A stretch of 64,000 nt of DNA from contig NZ_WWCL01000003.1 of NCBI RefSeq assembly GCF_009857835.1, positions 1 to 64,000 of the forward strand, in the 5' to 3' direction. Positions 8,886-18,311 of this stretch are shown here, piece by piece. Made by a program: the position numbers and the translations under genes. The number at the start of each line of letters is the position of its first letter. Position 1 is the first letter of the stretch. Source of the DNA: Duganella fentianensis. Its GTDB lineage: Bacteria > Pseudomonadota > Gammaproteobacteria > Burkholderiales > Burkholderiaceae_D. The notes below the pieces were generated by a model, which had not been told where the DNA came from, searched no databases, and worked only from the letters and a program-made list of their open reading frames with translations.

Positions 8886-10196
8886 CTAGTTGGCCGCAGC
8901 TGTGGAATGCAGCGCTTCCTGTGCCCACAGGAAGGCGGCCGGACCGGCCTGCGTGAGCCGGTCCACATCCAGCCCCATGCGGCCGGCCAGTTCCAGCGCG
9001 CGCTCCACCTTGTCGCGCTCGAACAGCAGCGCCAGCATCAGATACGGTCCGTAAGGTCCGCGATTCTCCAGCAGCACCTCGCGCACTTCGGGCGACAGCT
9101 GCATACTCCCCACCAGCTGGGCCATAGGCACGCCGAGCAGCACATCGAATAGCGACAGCATCCCCACCAGGAATAATTCATCGCGCTGGGCTGCCGGCAG
9201 ATGGCTGCAGGTTTCCAGGAAACGGGCGCGCGTCAGCGCCACTTCCAGCAGCGATTCATCGCGCTCCTGATGGCTGCCAGCACCGAGGCGGAACATCGAC
9301 ACCGTCAGTGCGCGGTAGAGCTGATTACGCCCCAGCACCAGAAAGGCCTGCTGCAGACTGGTCACCTGCGTGCCCAGCCCGTTGGCCGGAGCATTAGCCC
9401 ATTGCAGCAGCTGGTAAGTCATGCCGGGATCGCGCTTGACCACATCGAGCAGGGCCGGCAGTTGCGCTTCCGTGCGCAGCAGGTTGAGCAGCTCGATCGA
9501 GGTCATGCGGCTCTGGTCGACTTTGGCGCTGCTATCGGCCTCGTCGCGCGTGGTCAGGAAAGGCCCCATGAAATAGTCGCAGCCCCACGACAGGCACATG
9601 CGCTGCTCGTTCCACGATTCCAGTCCGTCCACACACAGTTTGAGGGCCGGATAACGCTGGCGCAGCTGCTTGATCAGTGCCTGGAAGGCCGGCAGGCTAT
9701 GGTCATTCAGGTACAGCAGCACCATGTCGCACAGCGCCAGCAAAGGCGCTTCTTCCGGCGCCAGCGAGACCCCGCGCAAGGCCAGCTGGGCGCCCGAGTC
9801 GCGCAGCGCCGCCATGCGCCCAGCCAGCTGCTCGACCGGCAGCTCGCTATGGCGCCGGTCCAGCAGGAACAGGGTGTGCGGCGCCAGCAAGGGCAAGTGG
9901 CGGCCAAAGGTCACGGCATCGAGCGAGAGGGGGATCAGGGCTAGCCGCTGGGCCGCGAACTCCGGTACCCGGGCTTCCTGCAGTGCTGCCATCATGGCGT
10001 TTTCCGCCAGCGGTGTGCCGTGCTGGCGCGCTACGGCATGGAAGCGATAGCCGCACAGACGATGGCGCTGGTCGATGATCTCGGCCCGCACCACCACAGG
10101 GATGGCATCCAGCGGCCGCGGTGGCACTGGCACTGCCGGCGCAACCGGCGCGGCAGGCTGCGGCGCCGCACCCAGCCAGCGCTTGAACAACGACAT
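8886..10196 (-). CDS. EAL-like and HDOD domain signalling protein
   Basis: A 436-residue protein beginning MSLFKRWLG, chosen over an upstream in-frame ATG because a GTGGGGA element precedes it. After a Pro/Ala linker, residues about 30-220 resemble an EAL domain that lacks the EAL and DDFG catalytic motifs, so no phosphodiesterase activity is expected. Residues about 225-415 are an HDOD domain (SRMTSIELLNLLRT, then LLQWANAPAN). This is the YuxH-like architecture. Such proteins act as c-di-GMP-related scaffolds or regulators. It is convergent with dacC and transcribed alone. Confidence 0.82.
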   Translation of the reverse strand: MSLFKRWLGAAPQPAAPVAPAVPVPPRPLDAIPVVVRAEIIDQRHRLCGYRFHAVARQHGTPLAENAMMAALQEARVPEFAAQRLALIPLSLDAVTFGRHLPLLAPHTLFLLDRRHSELPVEQLAGRMAALRDSGAQLALRGVSLAPEEAPLLALCDMVLLYLNDHSLPAFQALIKQLRQRYPALKLCVDGLESWNEQRMCLSWGCDYFMGPFLTTRDEADSSAKVDQSRMTSIELLNLLRTEAQLPALLDVVKRDPGMTYQLLQWANAPANGLGTQVTSLQQAFLVLGRNQLYRALTVSMFRLGAGSHQERDESLLEVALTRARFLETCSHLPAAQRDELFLVGMLSLFDVLLGVPMAQLVGSMQLSPEVREVLLENRGPYGPYLMLALLFERDKVERALELAGRMGLDVDRLTQAGPAAFLWAQEALHSTAAAN

Positions 10197-10321
10197 TATC
10201 CCCACTACGCGCACTCCCTCCTCAACCATCGCCTAACACCCGATCATACAGGCAAACCGCTACTGCCCGGCCGTCAGCCGCACTTTCTGATGCGCGATGT
10301 AATAAAGTTACAGCCACTCGG

Positions 10322-10327
10322 TATAAT
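10322..10327 (+). promoter_or_regulatory. Perfect -10 hexamer upstream of the aldo/keto reductase
   Basis: TATAAT lies 31 bases before the ATG at 10359. I see no good -35 at 16-18 bases, so this is only a candidate promoter. Confidence 0.3.
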
Positions 10328-10358
10328 GGCCGTCTGACAATTTCTAACCAGGTCTGCC

Positions 10359-11285
10359 ATGTCCTCTGCCCAGCCACATTCACTGTCCTGCCCCGCCAGC
10401 CTGACCCGCCGCGATGGCCTGACGCTGTCCCGCATCGTCGCCGGCATGTGGCGCATGCAGGAATGGCAGCTCACCCCGCAGCAGCGCCTGCGCCTGATCG
10501 AACAGTGCCTGGAACTGGGCGTGAGCAGCTTCGACCACGCCGACATCTACGGTGATTATGGTGTGGAAGCGCTGTTTGGCGAAGCGCTGGCCTTGCAGCC
10601 GGGCCTGCGCCAGCGCATGCAGCTGGTCAGCAAATGCGGCATCAGGCTGGTGAATGCGGCCCGCCCGGCCCACACCATCCAGCATTACGACACCAGCGCC
10701 AGCCACATAAACGCATCAGTCGAGCAATCGCTGCGCAATCTGGGCACCGACCATCTTGATCTATTACTGATCCACCGTCCTGATCCGCTGATGGATTTCG
10801 ACGTCATCGCCGACACCTTCCAAGCGCTGCGCCAGGCGGGCAAGGTGCGCCACTTCGGCGTCTCCAACTTCAGCCGCCACCAGTTCGAGTGCCTGAACCG
10901 GCGCATCGCGCTGAGCACCAATCAGGTGGAATTTTCCCCCCTGCACGTCGACCCGATGTTCGACTCAACCTTCGACGGTCTGCAGGATCTGGGCGTGGCA
11001 CCGATGATCTGGTCGCCGCTGGCTGGCGGCCGTCTGTTCAGCAACAATGATGCAGCGGGCCAGCGCGTGCGCGCCGCCATCGAACAGGTGGCAGCCGAAC
11101 TGCAGCAGCCATTCGCCAGCGTGGTGTTTGCCTGGATTTTGCAGCTGCCGTCACGCCCCATTCCGCTGACGGGCACGGGCCGCATCAGCGCCATCGCAGA
11201 AGCCGTGCAGGCCACCCAATTCAGCCTGAGCCGCAGCCAGTGGTTCACCATCCTGCGCGCGGCCCGGGGCCACGAAGTCGCCTGA
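10359..11285 (+). CDS. Aldo/keto reductase (YdhF-like)
   Basis: A 308-residue NADPH-dependent oxidoreductase with an (alpha/beta)8 barrel. The catalytic tetrad is visible: Asp and Tyr in HADIYGDYG, Lys in LVSKCGIR and His in LLLIHRPDPLMD. The C-terminal cofactor-binding stretch IPLTGTGRISAI is present. It most resembles the E. coli YdhF group. The physiological substrate is unknown, probably a small carbonyl compound. It is convergent with pssA, the two stops being adjacent. Confidence 0.88.
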   Translation: MSSAQPHSLSCPASLTRRDGLTLSRIVAGMWRMQEWQLTPQQRLRLIEQCLELGVSSFDHADIYGDYGVEALFGEALALQPGLRQRMQLVSKCGIRLVNAARPAHTIQHYDTSASHINASVEQSLRNLGTDHLDLLLIHRPDPLMDFDVIADTFQALRQAGKVRHFGVSNFSRHQFECLNRRIALSTNQVEFSPLHVDPMFDSTFDGLQDLGVAPMIWSPLAGGRLFSNNDAAGQRVRAAIEQVAAELQQPFASVVFAWILQLPSRPIPLTGTGRISAIAEAVQATQFSLSRSQWFTILRAARGHEVA

Positions 11286-12065
11286 TCAGTCGTGGAAAGT
11301 CTGGGGCGGCGCGATGCCGCGCCAGCCCTGCTGCCACGCCAGATTCAGCGCCAGCGTGAGGACGATGTAGACGGCGAAGAACAGGGCGAAGTACAGCGCC
11401 TGCAACCACGCCAGCAAGCCCAGATTCAGCACCAGTAGCACCAGCGCCAGCGGACTCTTTTTCTGCTTGGAGCTAGGGAAGCGTACGGTGGACACCATCA
11501 GGCTGCCCACGGCAAACAGCAGCGCCACGATCAGGCCGCCATGCAGCGGCGTCACCGGCGGCTGCGGCCAGGCCACCACCACCGCCGCCACACAGGCCGC
11601 ACCGGCCGTGATCGGCATGCCGACGAAATAGCGCGGATCGGTGCGCCCCACATTGACATTGAAGCGGGCCAGCCGCAGGGCGCCGCAGGCGACAAAGAAG
11701 AAGCTGGCGATGCCGCCCAGCCGCAGCAGCGTGGGCTGCTCCGCCCCCAGTTGCACAAAGCCGTAGCAGTACAGCAGCAGGCCGGGCGCGCAGCCAAAGT
11801 TCATCACGTCGGCGATCGAATCGAGCTGCATGCCGAATTCGGACGTGGTGTTGGTCGCGCGCGCCACCAGACCGTCGAGCGCATCGAACACACCGGCCAG
11901 CACCAGCAATATGGCTGCCAGACGGTAGTCCTGCGCCGCGCCTATGCGGGCATTGTCGACGGAAATCACGATGCTGCCGAAGCCGCAGGCGATCGACATC
12001 AGCGTCACCATGCTGGGCAGGGCAAATTTGGCGCGCTGTACACGCGCGTGGTGGTGTGGTTTCAA
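11286..12065 (-). CDS. pssA: CDP-diacylglycerol--serine O-phosphatidyltransferase
   Basis: A 259-residue integral membrane CDP-alcohol phosphatidyltransferase. The signature D-G-x2-A-R-x8-G-x3-D-x3-D is present as DGLVARATNTTSEFGMQLDSIAD, shown here only for its key residues D, A-R, G, D and D. It makes phosphatidylserine, the precursor of phosphatidylethanolamine. About eight membrane helices are predicted by eye. The start is a TTG, the only initiation codon after an in-frame stop that still leaves the first helix (LPSMVTLMSIACGFGS) intact. No psd or asd gene is adjacent. Confidence 0.9.
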   Translation of the reverse strand: MKPHHHARVQRAKFALPSMVTLMSIACGFGSIVISVDNARIGAAQDYRLAAILLVLAGVFDALDGLVARATNTTSEFGMQLDSIADVMNFGCAPGLLLYCYGFVQLGAEQPTLLRLGGIASFFFVACGALRLARFNVNVGRTDPRYFVGMPITAGAACVAAVVVAWPQPPVTPLHGGLIVALLFAVGSLMVSTVRFPSSKQKKSPLALVLLVLNLGLLAWLQALYFALFFAVYIVLTLALNLAWQQGWRGIAPPQTFHD

Positions 12066-12210
12066 AGCAGTCTATCCAGTAAAAACCGGGCATCGCCCGG
12101 GCAAGCGCCATTCTACCCTGAGCCGGGGCACACACCAGTCCGCTATCAACTTGAAATCTGGCATAAAATGGCAATCAACCCACCGCGCCCGCGCAAGCAC
12201 TTACCCTGCC

Positions 12211-12789
12211 ATGACCACACCCGACACCGACATCCTCGATACCGGCACCGGCCTGCAGCAGCTGATGGGCGACCGTGTACTCTACCAGCAGATCCTGCGG
12301 CGTTTCCGCCAGCGCTATCAGGATGCCCCCGCCGAAGCCCGCGCCGCCCATGCGGCCGGTGATACGGTCGTGGCGACGCGCATCGCCCACACGCTCAAGG
12401 GGGCTGCCGGCATGATAGGCGCCCGCCAGGTCGCCCGTCTGGCCCATGCGCTGGAAAGCGCCGGCAACGACAGCCTGCTGGGCGCGCTGGAAGCGGCGCT
12501 GCAAGCCTTGCTGGTGCAGATAGAAGCGGTGCTGCAGCAGGACGTTCAGCCCGCTCCGCCCGCGCCTTATGCGGCCAGCCATATGCCGACCTCGATGGCG
12601 CTGGTACAGCATCTGGCCAGCCTGCTCGATATCGGTGACGGCGCCGCCGTCGATGTGGTGGAACAGTCCGCCGATGCACTCAGCCACACGCTCGGTGCGG
12701 CCTGCTATCAGGCGCTGCGGGAACAGGTGCTGCAGTTCGAGTACGAAGCCGCGCTGGCGCTGCTGCCAGCCGATGCGTTACTGCCCTAG
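12211..12789 (+). CDS. Orphan HPt (histidine phosphotransfer) domain protein
   Basis: A 192-residue protein starting MTTPDTDILD, the ATG chosen because it begins directly before the HPt fold. The phosphoacceptor is H60 in AHTLKGAAGMIGA. A second helical segment (about residues 130-185) follows. HPt proteins pass phosphoryl groups between receiver domains. The nearest kinase is 0.5 kb downstream and is not a hybrid, so its donor is uncertain. The last four bases overlap the end of the convergent zinc-ribbon gene. Confidence 0.78.
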   Translation: MTTPDTDILDTGTGLQQLMGDRVLYQQILRRFRQRYQDAPAEARAAHAAGDTVVATRIAHTLKGAAGMIGARQVARLAHALESAGNDSLLGALEAALQALLVQIEAVLQQDVQPAPPAPYAASHMPTSMALVQHLASLLDIGDGAAVDVVEQSADALSHTLGAACYQALREQVLQFEYEAALALLPADALLP

Positions 12790-12992
12790 CGGGTATATTC
12801 CTTTTCCTCGTCGAAGGCGTCGGCGCACTCCTTGTCGCAGAAGCGGCGCACATTATCCAGCGGTTTGTCGCAGTACCAGCACGCCCCTTTGGGCGGCAGC
12901 GACTGACGCGGGCGCAACGGCGCAGGCGACGTGGCCGCAGCAGGCGGCACGCCGGTGTTGTCATCCTGTACGCTCTCTTGTATCGGATCCAC
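12786..12992 (-). CDS. Small zinc-ribbon protein
   Basis: A 68-residue protein with a disordered N-terminal half and a treble-clef-like zinc site: C38-x2-C41 and C52-x3-C56 (ACWYCDKPL...RRFCDKECADAF). It resembles the short DUF2116-type zinc-binding proteins. The function is unknown. It ends four bases inside the HPt gene on the other strand. The cysteine pattern makes it a likely real gene despite its size. Confidence 0.72.
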   Translation of the reverse strand: MDPIQESVQDDNTGVPPAAATSPAPLRPRQSLPPKGACWYCDKPLDNVRRFCDKECADAFDEEKEYTR

Positions 12993-13296
12993 GATCGCCT
13001 CCTTTCCAGGGCCGTGCTCAGGTCAACGTTGCAAGATTACTTCAGCGGAATAACACGTGCATGAGAATTCTCAAGCGAGCCATGATAGCAGGTTCATACC
13101 TGCCGTCTGTGACAGCGCCGTTGCAGAATCGGGCATTTGCGCAGATGAAACAGCCCCGTCCGAATGAAGAAATATTTTTTTATCAAAAAACCAGAATCGA
13201 TAGTGCGGCGCCTACACCACGCTTGCATACGTTAAGTTGTGACCCACGATAATCTTCAATACAATCATCAGCGCCTGCTTCCCCTCCGCGCGCCCG
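12993..13296. other. Intergenic region between the zinc-ribbon and histidine kinase genes
   Basis: About 300 bases without a credible gene. It holds a small perfect hairpin at 13088-13103 (GCAGGT-TCAT-ACCTGC, no T run) and a candidate promoter at 13237-13265. The 5' part must also carry the promoter of the divergent zinc-ribbon gene. It is more AT-rich than its neighbours around 13140-13260. Confidence 0.5.
13237..13265 (+). promoter_or_regulatory. Candidate sigma70 promoter of the histidine kinase operon
   Basis: TTGTGA (13237-13242) and TACAAT (13260-13265) are separated by 17 bases and lie 31 bases before the kinase ATG. Confidence 0.4.
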
Positions 13297-15480
13297 ATGA
13301 CCGACCGCCCTGCCCAGCCTTCCACTCCGCCTAGTGTACGCCGCGTACTGACGCTGCTGGTGGCTGCCTGCATCGTGCCCATCGTGCTGGTGCTGGCTGT
13401 GTTAATGATCAATTTCTACCGCAAGGAAGAAGCCCGGCTGATCGACAATACGCTCAGTCATGCACGCCATATCAGCACCGCAGCCGACCGCGAAGTACGC
13501 AGCACCCAGCTGGCCCTGCAGGTACTGGCCGGCTCCCACCTGCTGCAAGATCGCGACCTGCGCGCCTTTCATGCGCGCATCGGCGCCGTGGTTGATAAAT
13601 TGCATGTTGATAGCATTTTGCTCATCGATCTGGACGGACGCATCCTGCTGTCCTCCCTGCGCCCTTACGGCAGCCCGCTGGCCCAGCTCAGCGACACGCC
13701 ACTGCTGCAGCAGACGCGCAACAGCGGCCAGCCCGGCGTGTCCGGCATCTTCACGGGGCCGCTGACGCGCCAGCCCATCATCACCATCGCCGTGCCCGTC
13801 ATCGAGCATGGCAAAGTAGTCATGAGTCTGAATGCCACGGTGACCCCGGCCACCCTGCAGCCGCTGCTGTTCGAGCAGAAAACGCCCGATAGCTGGCGCG
13901 CCGGCATCGTCGACCAGCAATACCGCATCATCACCCGCAGCCACGACATGGCCAAGCTGGCCGGCCAGCAATTGCCGGCCGAACTGCGCCAGCCCCTGTC
14001 GCGCGTGAACGAATCCATGTTCGAGTCCTACACGCTGGAAGGCCGCCGCTCGCTGTTCGTGTACCAGCGCTCGGAGCAGACTGGCTGGACCTCGATACTC
14101 TGTATTCCCCACGACGAACTGACGGCGCCGCTGCGGCGCAGCCTGTTCTGGCTGATTACGCTGAGCGTGATCACGCTGGCACTGGGCATTAGCTGTGCAC
14201 TCTGGCTGGCGCGCCGCGTCACCCGCTCCATCCATGCCCTGATCGCACCCGCGCTGGCCGTGGGGCAGGCCGTGCCGCTGCCGCTGCCACGGCTGTATTT
14301 CCGCGAAGCGCGCGAACTGGCGCAGGCCCTGCAGATCGCCGCGCGCGACCTGCAACGGGCCCGCGCCGAAAGTTCCGAAAGCGAGCAGCGGCTGGCGCTG
14401 GCCGCACGCGCGGCCCATCTGGGTATCTGGACCCGCGACCTGCGCCAGCAGCACATCTGGGTGTCGCAAGCCTGGCGCGAACTGTTCGGCTTTAGTGACA
14501 GCGCGCCGCTCACGCTGGAGGATCTGCTGGCACGCGTGCATCCGGCCGACCGCCAGCACGTCCAGCGCACACTGGACAGCACGCTGTTCGGCGCCACCCG
14601 CTATGACATGGAATTCCGCATCGAGTTACCCAGCGGCTGCCAGCGCTGGATCAGTTCGCACGGCAGCGTGGAATTCGACCGCCACCAGCGCCCCACGCTG
14701 GTACGCGGCGTCTCGCTCGACATCACCAGCCGCAAGCAGGCCGAACTCGATCTGCAGCAGAAGCAGAAGGAAGTAACCCATCTGGCGCGGGTAGCCATGC
14801 TGGGCGAGCTGTCCGGCGCGCTGGCCCACGAACTGAACCAGCCGCTCACGGCCATCCTCAGCAATGCCCAGGCAGCCCAGCGCTTCCTTAGCCAGCCGGC
14901 ACCGGATCTGCCGGAAGTGCAGGAAATTCTCAACGACATCGTCACGGAAGACCAGCGGGCCGGCGCCATCATCGCGCGTCTGCGCGCCCTGTTCGGCAAA
15001 CACGATGCGCAGCGCCAGCGCATCAGCGCGCAAAGCCTGATCGATAGCGTGCTGCACCTGATCAGCAACGACCTGATCCACCAGCGCCTGACCCTGCGCA
15101 CCGCACTGTGCGCCGAAACGCTGACCCTGGAAGCCGATCCCGTCCAGCTGCAGCAGGTGCTGCTCAATCTGCTGATGAATGCCTGCGATGCCCAGAGCCA
15201 GCAGCTGGAGCACAGCAATGTCATCGAGCTGCGTAGCACCCATGTGGGCCACACGCTACAACTGAGCATCAGCGACAGCGGCGGCGGCATTCCCCCTGCC
15301 GCGCTGGACCAGATCTTCACGCCGTTCTACACCACCAAGGCGCGCGGCATGGGGCTGGGGCTGTCGATCTGCCGCAGCATCGTGGATGCCCATGGCGGCC
15401 GGCTGTGGGCGGAAAACAATGGCCACGGCGGCGCCACCTTCCACCTGCGCCTGCCGCTGGCCGAGGTCAGCCAGCCATGA
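13297..15480 (+). CDS. Sensor histidine kinase (dCache-PAS-HisKA-HATPase)
   Basis: A 727-residue membrane kinase. Membrane segments at about residues 17-38 and 282-304 flank a periplasmic double-Cache-like sensor. A PAS domain (about 365-490, with a YDMEFRIELPSG core) follows, then a HisKA domain with phosphoacceptor H511 in GALAHELNQPLTAIL and an HATPase (N box NLLMNACDA, G boxes GGGIP and GMGLGLSIC). The architecture resembles DctB/FixL-type kinases. Its stop overlaps the start of the LuxR-type regulator (ATGA), so the two form a two-component pair. The ligand is not predictable. Confidence 0.88.
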   Translation: MTDRPAQPSTPPSVRRVLTLLVAACIVPIVLVLAVLMINFYRKEEARLIDNTLSHARHISTAADREVRSTQLALQVLAGSHLLQDRDLRAFHARIGAVVDKLHVDSILLIDLDGRILLSSLRPYGSPLAQLSDTPLLQQTRNSGQPGVSGIFTGPLTRQPIITIAVPVIEHGKVVMSLNATVTPATLQPLLFEQKTPDSWRAGIVDQQYRIITRSHDMAKLAGQQLPAELRQPLSRVNESMFESYTLEGRRSLFVYQRSEQTGWTSILCIPHDELTAPLRRSLFWLITLSVITLALGISCALWLARRVTRSIHALIAPALAVGQAVPLPLPRLYFREARELAQALQIAARDLQRARAESSESEQRLALAARAAHLGIWTRDLRQQHIWVSQAWRELFGFSDSAPLTLEDLLARVHPADRQHVQRTLDSTLFGATRYDMEFRIELPSGCQRWISSHGSVEFDRHQRPTLVRGVSLDITSRKQAELDLQQKQKEVTHLARVAMLGELSGALAHELNQPLTAILSNAQAAQRFLSQPAPDLPEVQEILNDIVTEDQRAGAIIARLRALFGKHDAQRQRISAQSLIDSVLHLISNDLIHQRLTLRTALCAETLTLEADPVQLQQVLLNLLMNACDAQSQQLEHSNVIELRSTHVGHTLQLSISDSGGGIPPAALDQIFTPFYTTKARGMGLGLSICRSIVDAHGGRLWAENNGHGGATFHLRLPLAEVSQP

Positions 15481-16088
15481 ACACGGGTCTGCAGATCTAT
15501 CTGGTAGATGACCAGCCGGCCATCCTCAAGGCGCTGAGCCGGCTGCTCAACTCGGCCGGCTATGCCGTGCAGGGCTTTGCCAGCGCCAGCGCATTTCTGA
15601 GCAGCGTAGATGCCCAGGCCGAAGGCTGTTTGATCCTCGATCTGGCCATGCCGGAAATGAGCGGGCTGGCACTGCAGCAAGCCCTGAGCGAGCGGGCCAG
15701 CCTGCTGCCGGTGATCTTCCTCACCGGCCATGGCGATATCGAATCGGGCGTGCGCGCCATGAAGCTCGGTGCCGCCGATTTCCTCACCAAGCCGGTCGAT
15801 GCCGAGCGCCTGCTGTCCGCCGTGGCCCATGCCTGCGCCAGCAACCGCCGTGCGCGCGACGCTGATCAGGAACTGGGCCTCATCCGCCAGCGCCTGGCCA
15901 CGCTGACGCCGCGCGAAACGGAAGTGCTGGACCTGATCATCGAAGGCTTGCTGAACAAGCAGGTGGCCGCCACCCTGGGTGCGGCCGAAAAAACCATCAA
16001 GGTGCACCGCGCCCGCGTAATGGCCAAGATGGAAGTGCGCTCGCTGGCCGCGCTGGTGCGCATGGTGGACCGGGTACGCCATCACTAG
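15477..16088 (+). CDS. FixJ/NarL-type response regulator
   Basis: A 203-residue regulator. The receiver has acidic DD at 11-12, phosphoacceptor D55 (CLILDLAMPE), Thr in FLTGHGD and Lys in LTKPVD. A LuxR-type helix-turn-helix lies at about 140-200 (LTPRETEVLDLIIEG). The FixJ-like MKLGAADFLTKP signature is present. It starts within the kinase stop codon and is the cognate partner. It should activate transcription after phosphorylation; the targets are unknown. Confidence 0.9.
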   Translation: MNTGLQIYLVDDQPAILKALSRLLNSAGYAVQGFASASAFLSSVDAQAEGCLILDLAMPEMSGLALQQALSERASLLPVIFLTGHGDIESGVRAMKLGAADFLTKPVDAERLLSAVAHACASNRRARDADQELGLIRQRLATLTPRETEVLDLIIEGLLNKQVAATLGAAEKTIKVHRARVMAKMEVRSLAALVRMVDRVRHH

Positions 16089-16152
16089 CCCGCCACAGGC
16101 ATAAGCCCAAAGTCCCATAGGCAGCCCGGCAGCACGGCGCTAATGTGGCCTC

Positions 16153-16536
16153 ATGGAAACGAAATCACCCTGGATAGCCGTCGTGGATGACGATGCCGCC
16201 ATCTGCCGCGCGCTGGTGCGGCTGTTGCGCTCGGCCGGCCTCAGTGCGCGGGCATTTCCCGGCGGTGCAGCCTTCCTGCAAGCCATCAGCGAGCAGCATC
16301 CCTGCTGCGTGATCCTCGACGTGCACATGCCGGAGCTGACCGGGCTCGACGTGCAGGCCCGGCTGGCCACGCTGGCGCCGGAAATGGGCGTGATACTGAT
16401 CAGCGGCCACCCCAAACCGCAGGAGCAGTTCCGTGCCCTGCATCAATTACCGCTGGCCTATCTGCAAAAGCCCGTCAATGACCAGTTGCTGCTGGACGCC
16501 ATCGCCCAGGTCTATCCCCAAGGTTTGTTGTCATGA
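16153..16536 (+). CDS. Single-domain response regulator
   Basis: A 127-residue stand-alone receiver with DDD at 12-14, phosphoacceptor D56 (CVILDVHMPE), Ser in LISGHPK and Lys in LQKPVN. There is no output domain. It is a FixJ-like receiver, closest in style to the regulator just upstream, and might compete for phosphate from the same kinase or signal by protein contact. It overlaps the next gene by four bases. Confidence 0.85.
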   Translation: METKSPWIAVVDDDAAICRALVRLLRSAGLSARAFPGGAAFLQAISEQHPCCVILDVHMPELTGLDVQARLATLAPEMGVILISGHPKPQEQFRALHQLPLAYLQKPVNDQLLLDAIAQVYPQGLLS

Positions 16537-18275
16537 TCGCCGCTGCCCTACTCCACCGCGCCCGCATCCTGCTGGTAGATGATCAGGAACTTAGCAATCA
16601 CGTGCTGAGCCAGTTGCTCGCCAGCGCAGGCTATACCGATGTGACCGCCACCTGCGACGCTGCCGGCGTGGCCGAACTGCACCGCCGCCATGCCTACGAC
16701 CTGATCGTGCTGGACCTGCACATGCCGGTCATGGATGGCTTCCAGGTACTGGAAGCGCTGTACCAGATCGAAGCGGGCCAGTACCTGCCCGTGCTGGTGC
16801 TGTCGGCCCAGCACGACAGCAAGCTGGCCGCCCTGGAAGCCGGTGCCAAGGATTTCCTTGCCAAGCCCTATGATCCGGGCGAACTGCTGAGCCGTGTGCG
16901 CAACCTGCTGGAAGTGCGCCTGCTGTACAACGACACGCGCGCCTATGGCCTGCGCATGGCCAGCTACGATAGTCTGACGGGCCTGCCCAACCGCCAGCTA
17001 TTCTCGCAATCGCTGGCCACCCAGCTGGCGGCCGCCCAGCCTCACCCCAGCGCGCTGCTGCTGATCGATCTCGATGGTTTCACCACCCTTAACGATACCC
17101 AGGGCTATCCGGCCGGCGATGGCGTGCTGCGCCTGCTGGCCCAGCGCCTGAACCGGCTGGCGCCGCCCAGTGCCAGTCTGGCACGCTTCGGCAATGACGA
17201 ATTCGCCCTGCTGCTGCCCGCGCTGGAGCACAGCAGCGACAGTGCCCGCACCGTGGCCCTGATCCAGGCTGCCCTGCACGAACCCTTCCCCCTGCCGGAC
17301 GGCCGCCGCGCCCTCAGCGTCAGCATGGGCGTCGCGCTCTATCCGGACGATGCCGTCGATGCCGCCACCCTGATCCGCTACGCCAACATCGCTCTGCATC
17401 AGGCCAAGCAGGGCGGCAGCAATCAGTGCAGCTATTTCACCTATGCCATGAACGAACAAGCCCAACACCGCTACCAGCTGGAGCAAGCCTTGCGCCAGGC
17501 CTGCGCCAGCGACGAATTCGAGCTGTACTACCAGCCCAAAGTCCATCTGCGCACGGGGCGCATGGTGGGCACGGAAGCGCTGCTGCGCTGGAACCGCCCC
17601 GGCCACGGCGTGGTCTCGCCGGCCGAATTCATCCCCCTGCTGGAGCAGACCGGCATGATCCGCGAAGTAGGCGCCTGGGTGATCGAGCAGGCTTGCCGCC
17701 AGATCGCCCGCTGGGCCCAGGATGAAGCCGGCCCCCTGCCGGTGGCCGTGAATGTGGCCAGCCCGCAGTTCAGCGACAGCACACTGGTCGACACGGTGGC
17801 AGCAGCGCTGCAGCGCCACCAGATCGATCCGGCCCTGCTTTCGCTGGAAGTGACGGAAACGGCACTGATGGAAGATCTGGCACGCACGGCCGCCACCCTG
17901 TCCACACTGTGGTCGATGGGCGTGCGCATCGCCATCGACGATTTCGGCACCGGCTATTCCAGTCTGGCCTATCTGCGCCGCTTCCCCGTCGATACGCTGA
18001 AAATCGATATCGCCTTCATCCGCGAACTGCCCAACAATGCCGACGATGCCGCCGTGGTGCGCGCCATCATCGCCATGGCGCACAGTCTGAAACTCAAGGT
18101 GGTGGCGGAAGGGGTGGAATCGGCCGATCAGCTGGCCTATCTGGGCGAACATGGCTGCGATCTGATCCAGGGCTATTACTTCAGCCGGCCGATACCGGCC
18201 GACATGATGACCCAGCTGATGCGTCAGGATGCGCGGCTGGCCTATCTCCCTGCCGGAGCTGGCGAGCGCTTATAA
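16533..18275 (+). CDS. Receiver-GGDEF-EAL protein with degenerate GGDEF
   Basis: A 580-residue protein: receiver (about 10-128, phosphoacceptor D61), GGDEF (about 148-305) and EAL (about 320-570). The GGDEF signature reads G-N-D-E-F at 220-224 and there is no RxxD inhibitory site, so cyclase activity is doubtful. The EAL domain keeps E348 in GTEALLRW, the DDFGTGYSS loop at 469-477 and the AEGVES segment, so c-di-GMP hydrolysis is likely. The receiver would gate the output. The gene is translationally coupled to the single-domain receiver. Confidence 0.88.
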   Translation: MIAAALLHRARILLVDDQELSNHVLSQLLASAGYTDVTATCDAAGVAELHRRHAYDLIVLDLHMPVMDGFQVLEALYQIEAGQYLPVLVLSAQHDSKLAALEAGAKDFLAKPYDPGELLSRVRNLLEVRLLYNDTRAYGLRMASYDSLTGLPNRQLFSQSLATQLAAAQPHPSALLLIDLDGFTTLNDTQGYPAGDGVLRLLAQRLNRLAPPSASLARFGNDEFALLLPALEHSSDSARTVALIQAALHEPFPLPDGRRALSVSMGVALYPDDAVDAATLIRYANIALHQAKQGGSNQCSYFTYAMNEQAQHRYQLEQALRQACASDEFELYYQPKVHLRTGRMVGTEALLRWNRPGHGVVSPAEFIPLLEQTGMIREVGAWVIEQACRQIARWAQDEAGPLPVAVNVASPQFSDSTLVDTVAAALQRHQIDPALLSLEVTETALMEDLARTAATLSTLWSMGVRIAIDDFGTGYSSLAYLRRFPVDTLKIDIAFIRELPNNADDAAVVRAIIAMAHSLKLKVVAEGVESADQLAYLGEHGCDLIQGYYFSRPIPADMMTQLMRQDARLAYLPAGAGERL

Positions 18276-18311
18276 TCGGTGCACCATCCATGCTCAGCCA
18301 GGAAGACCCGC

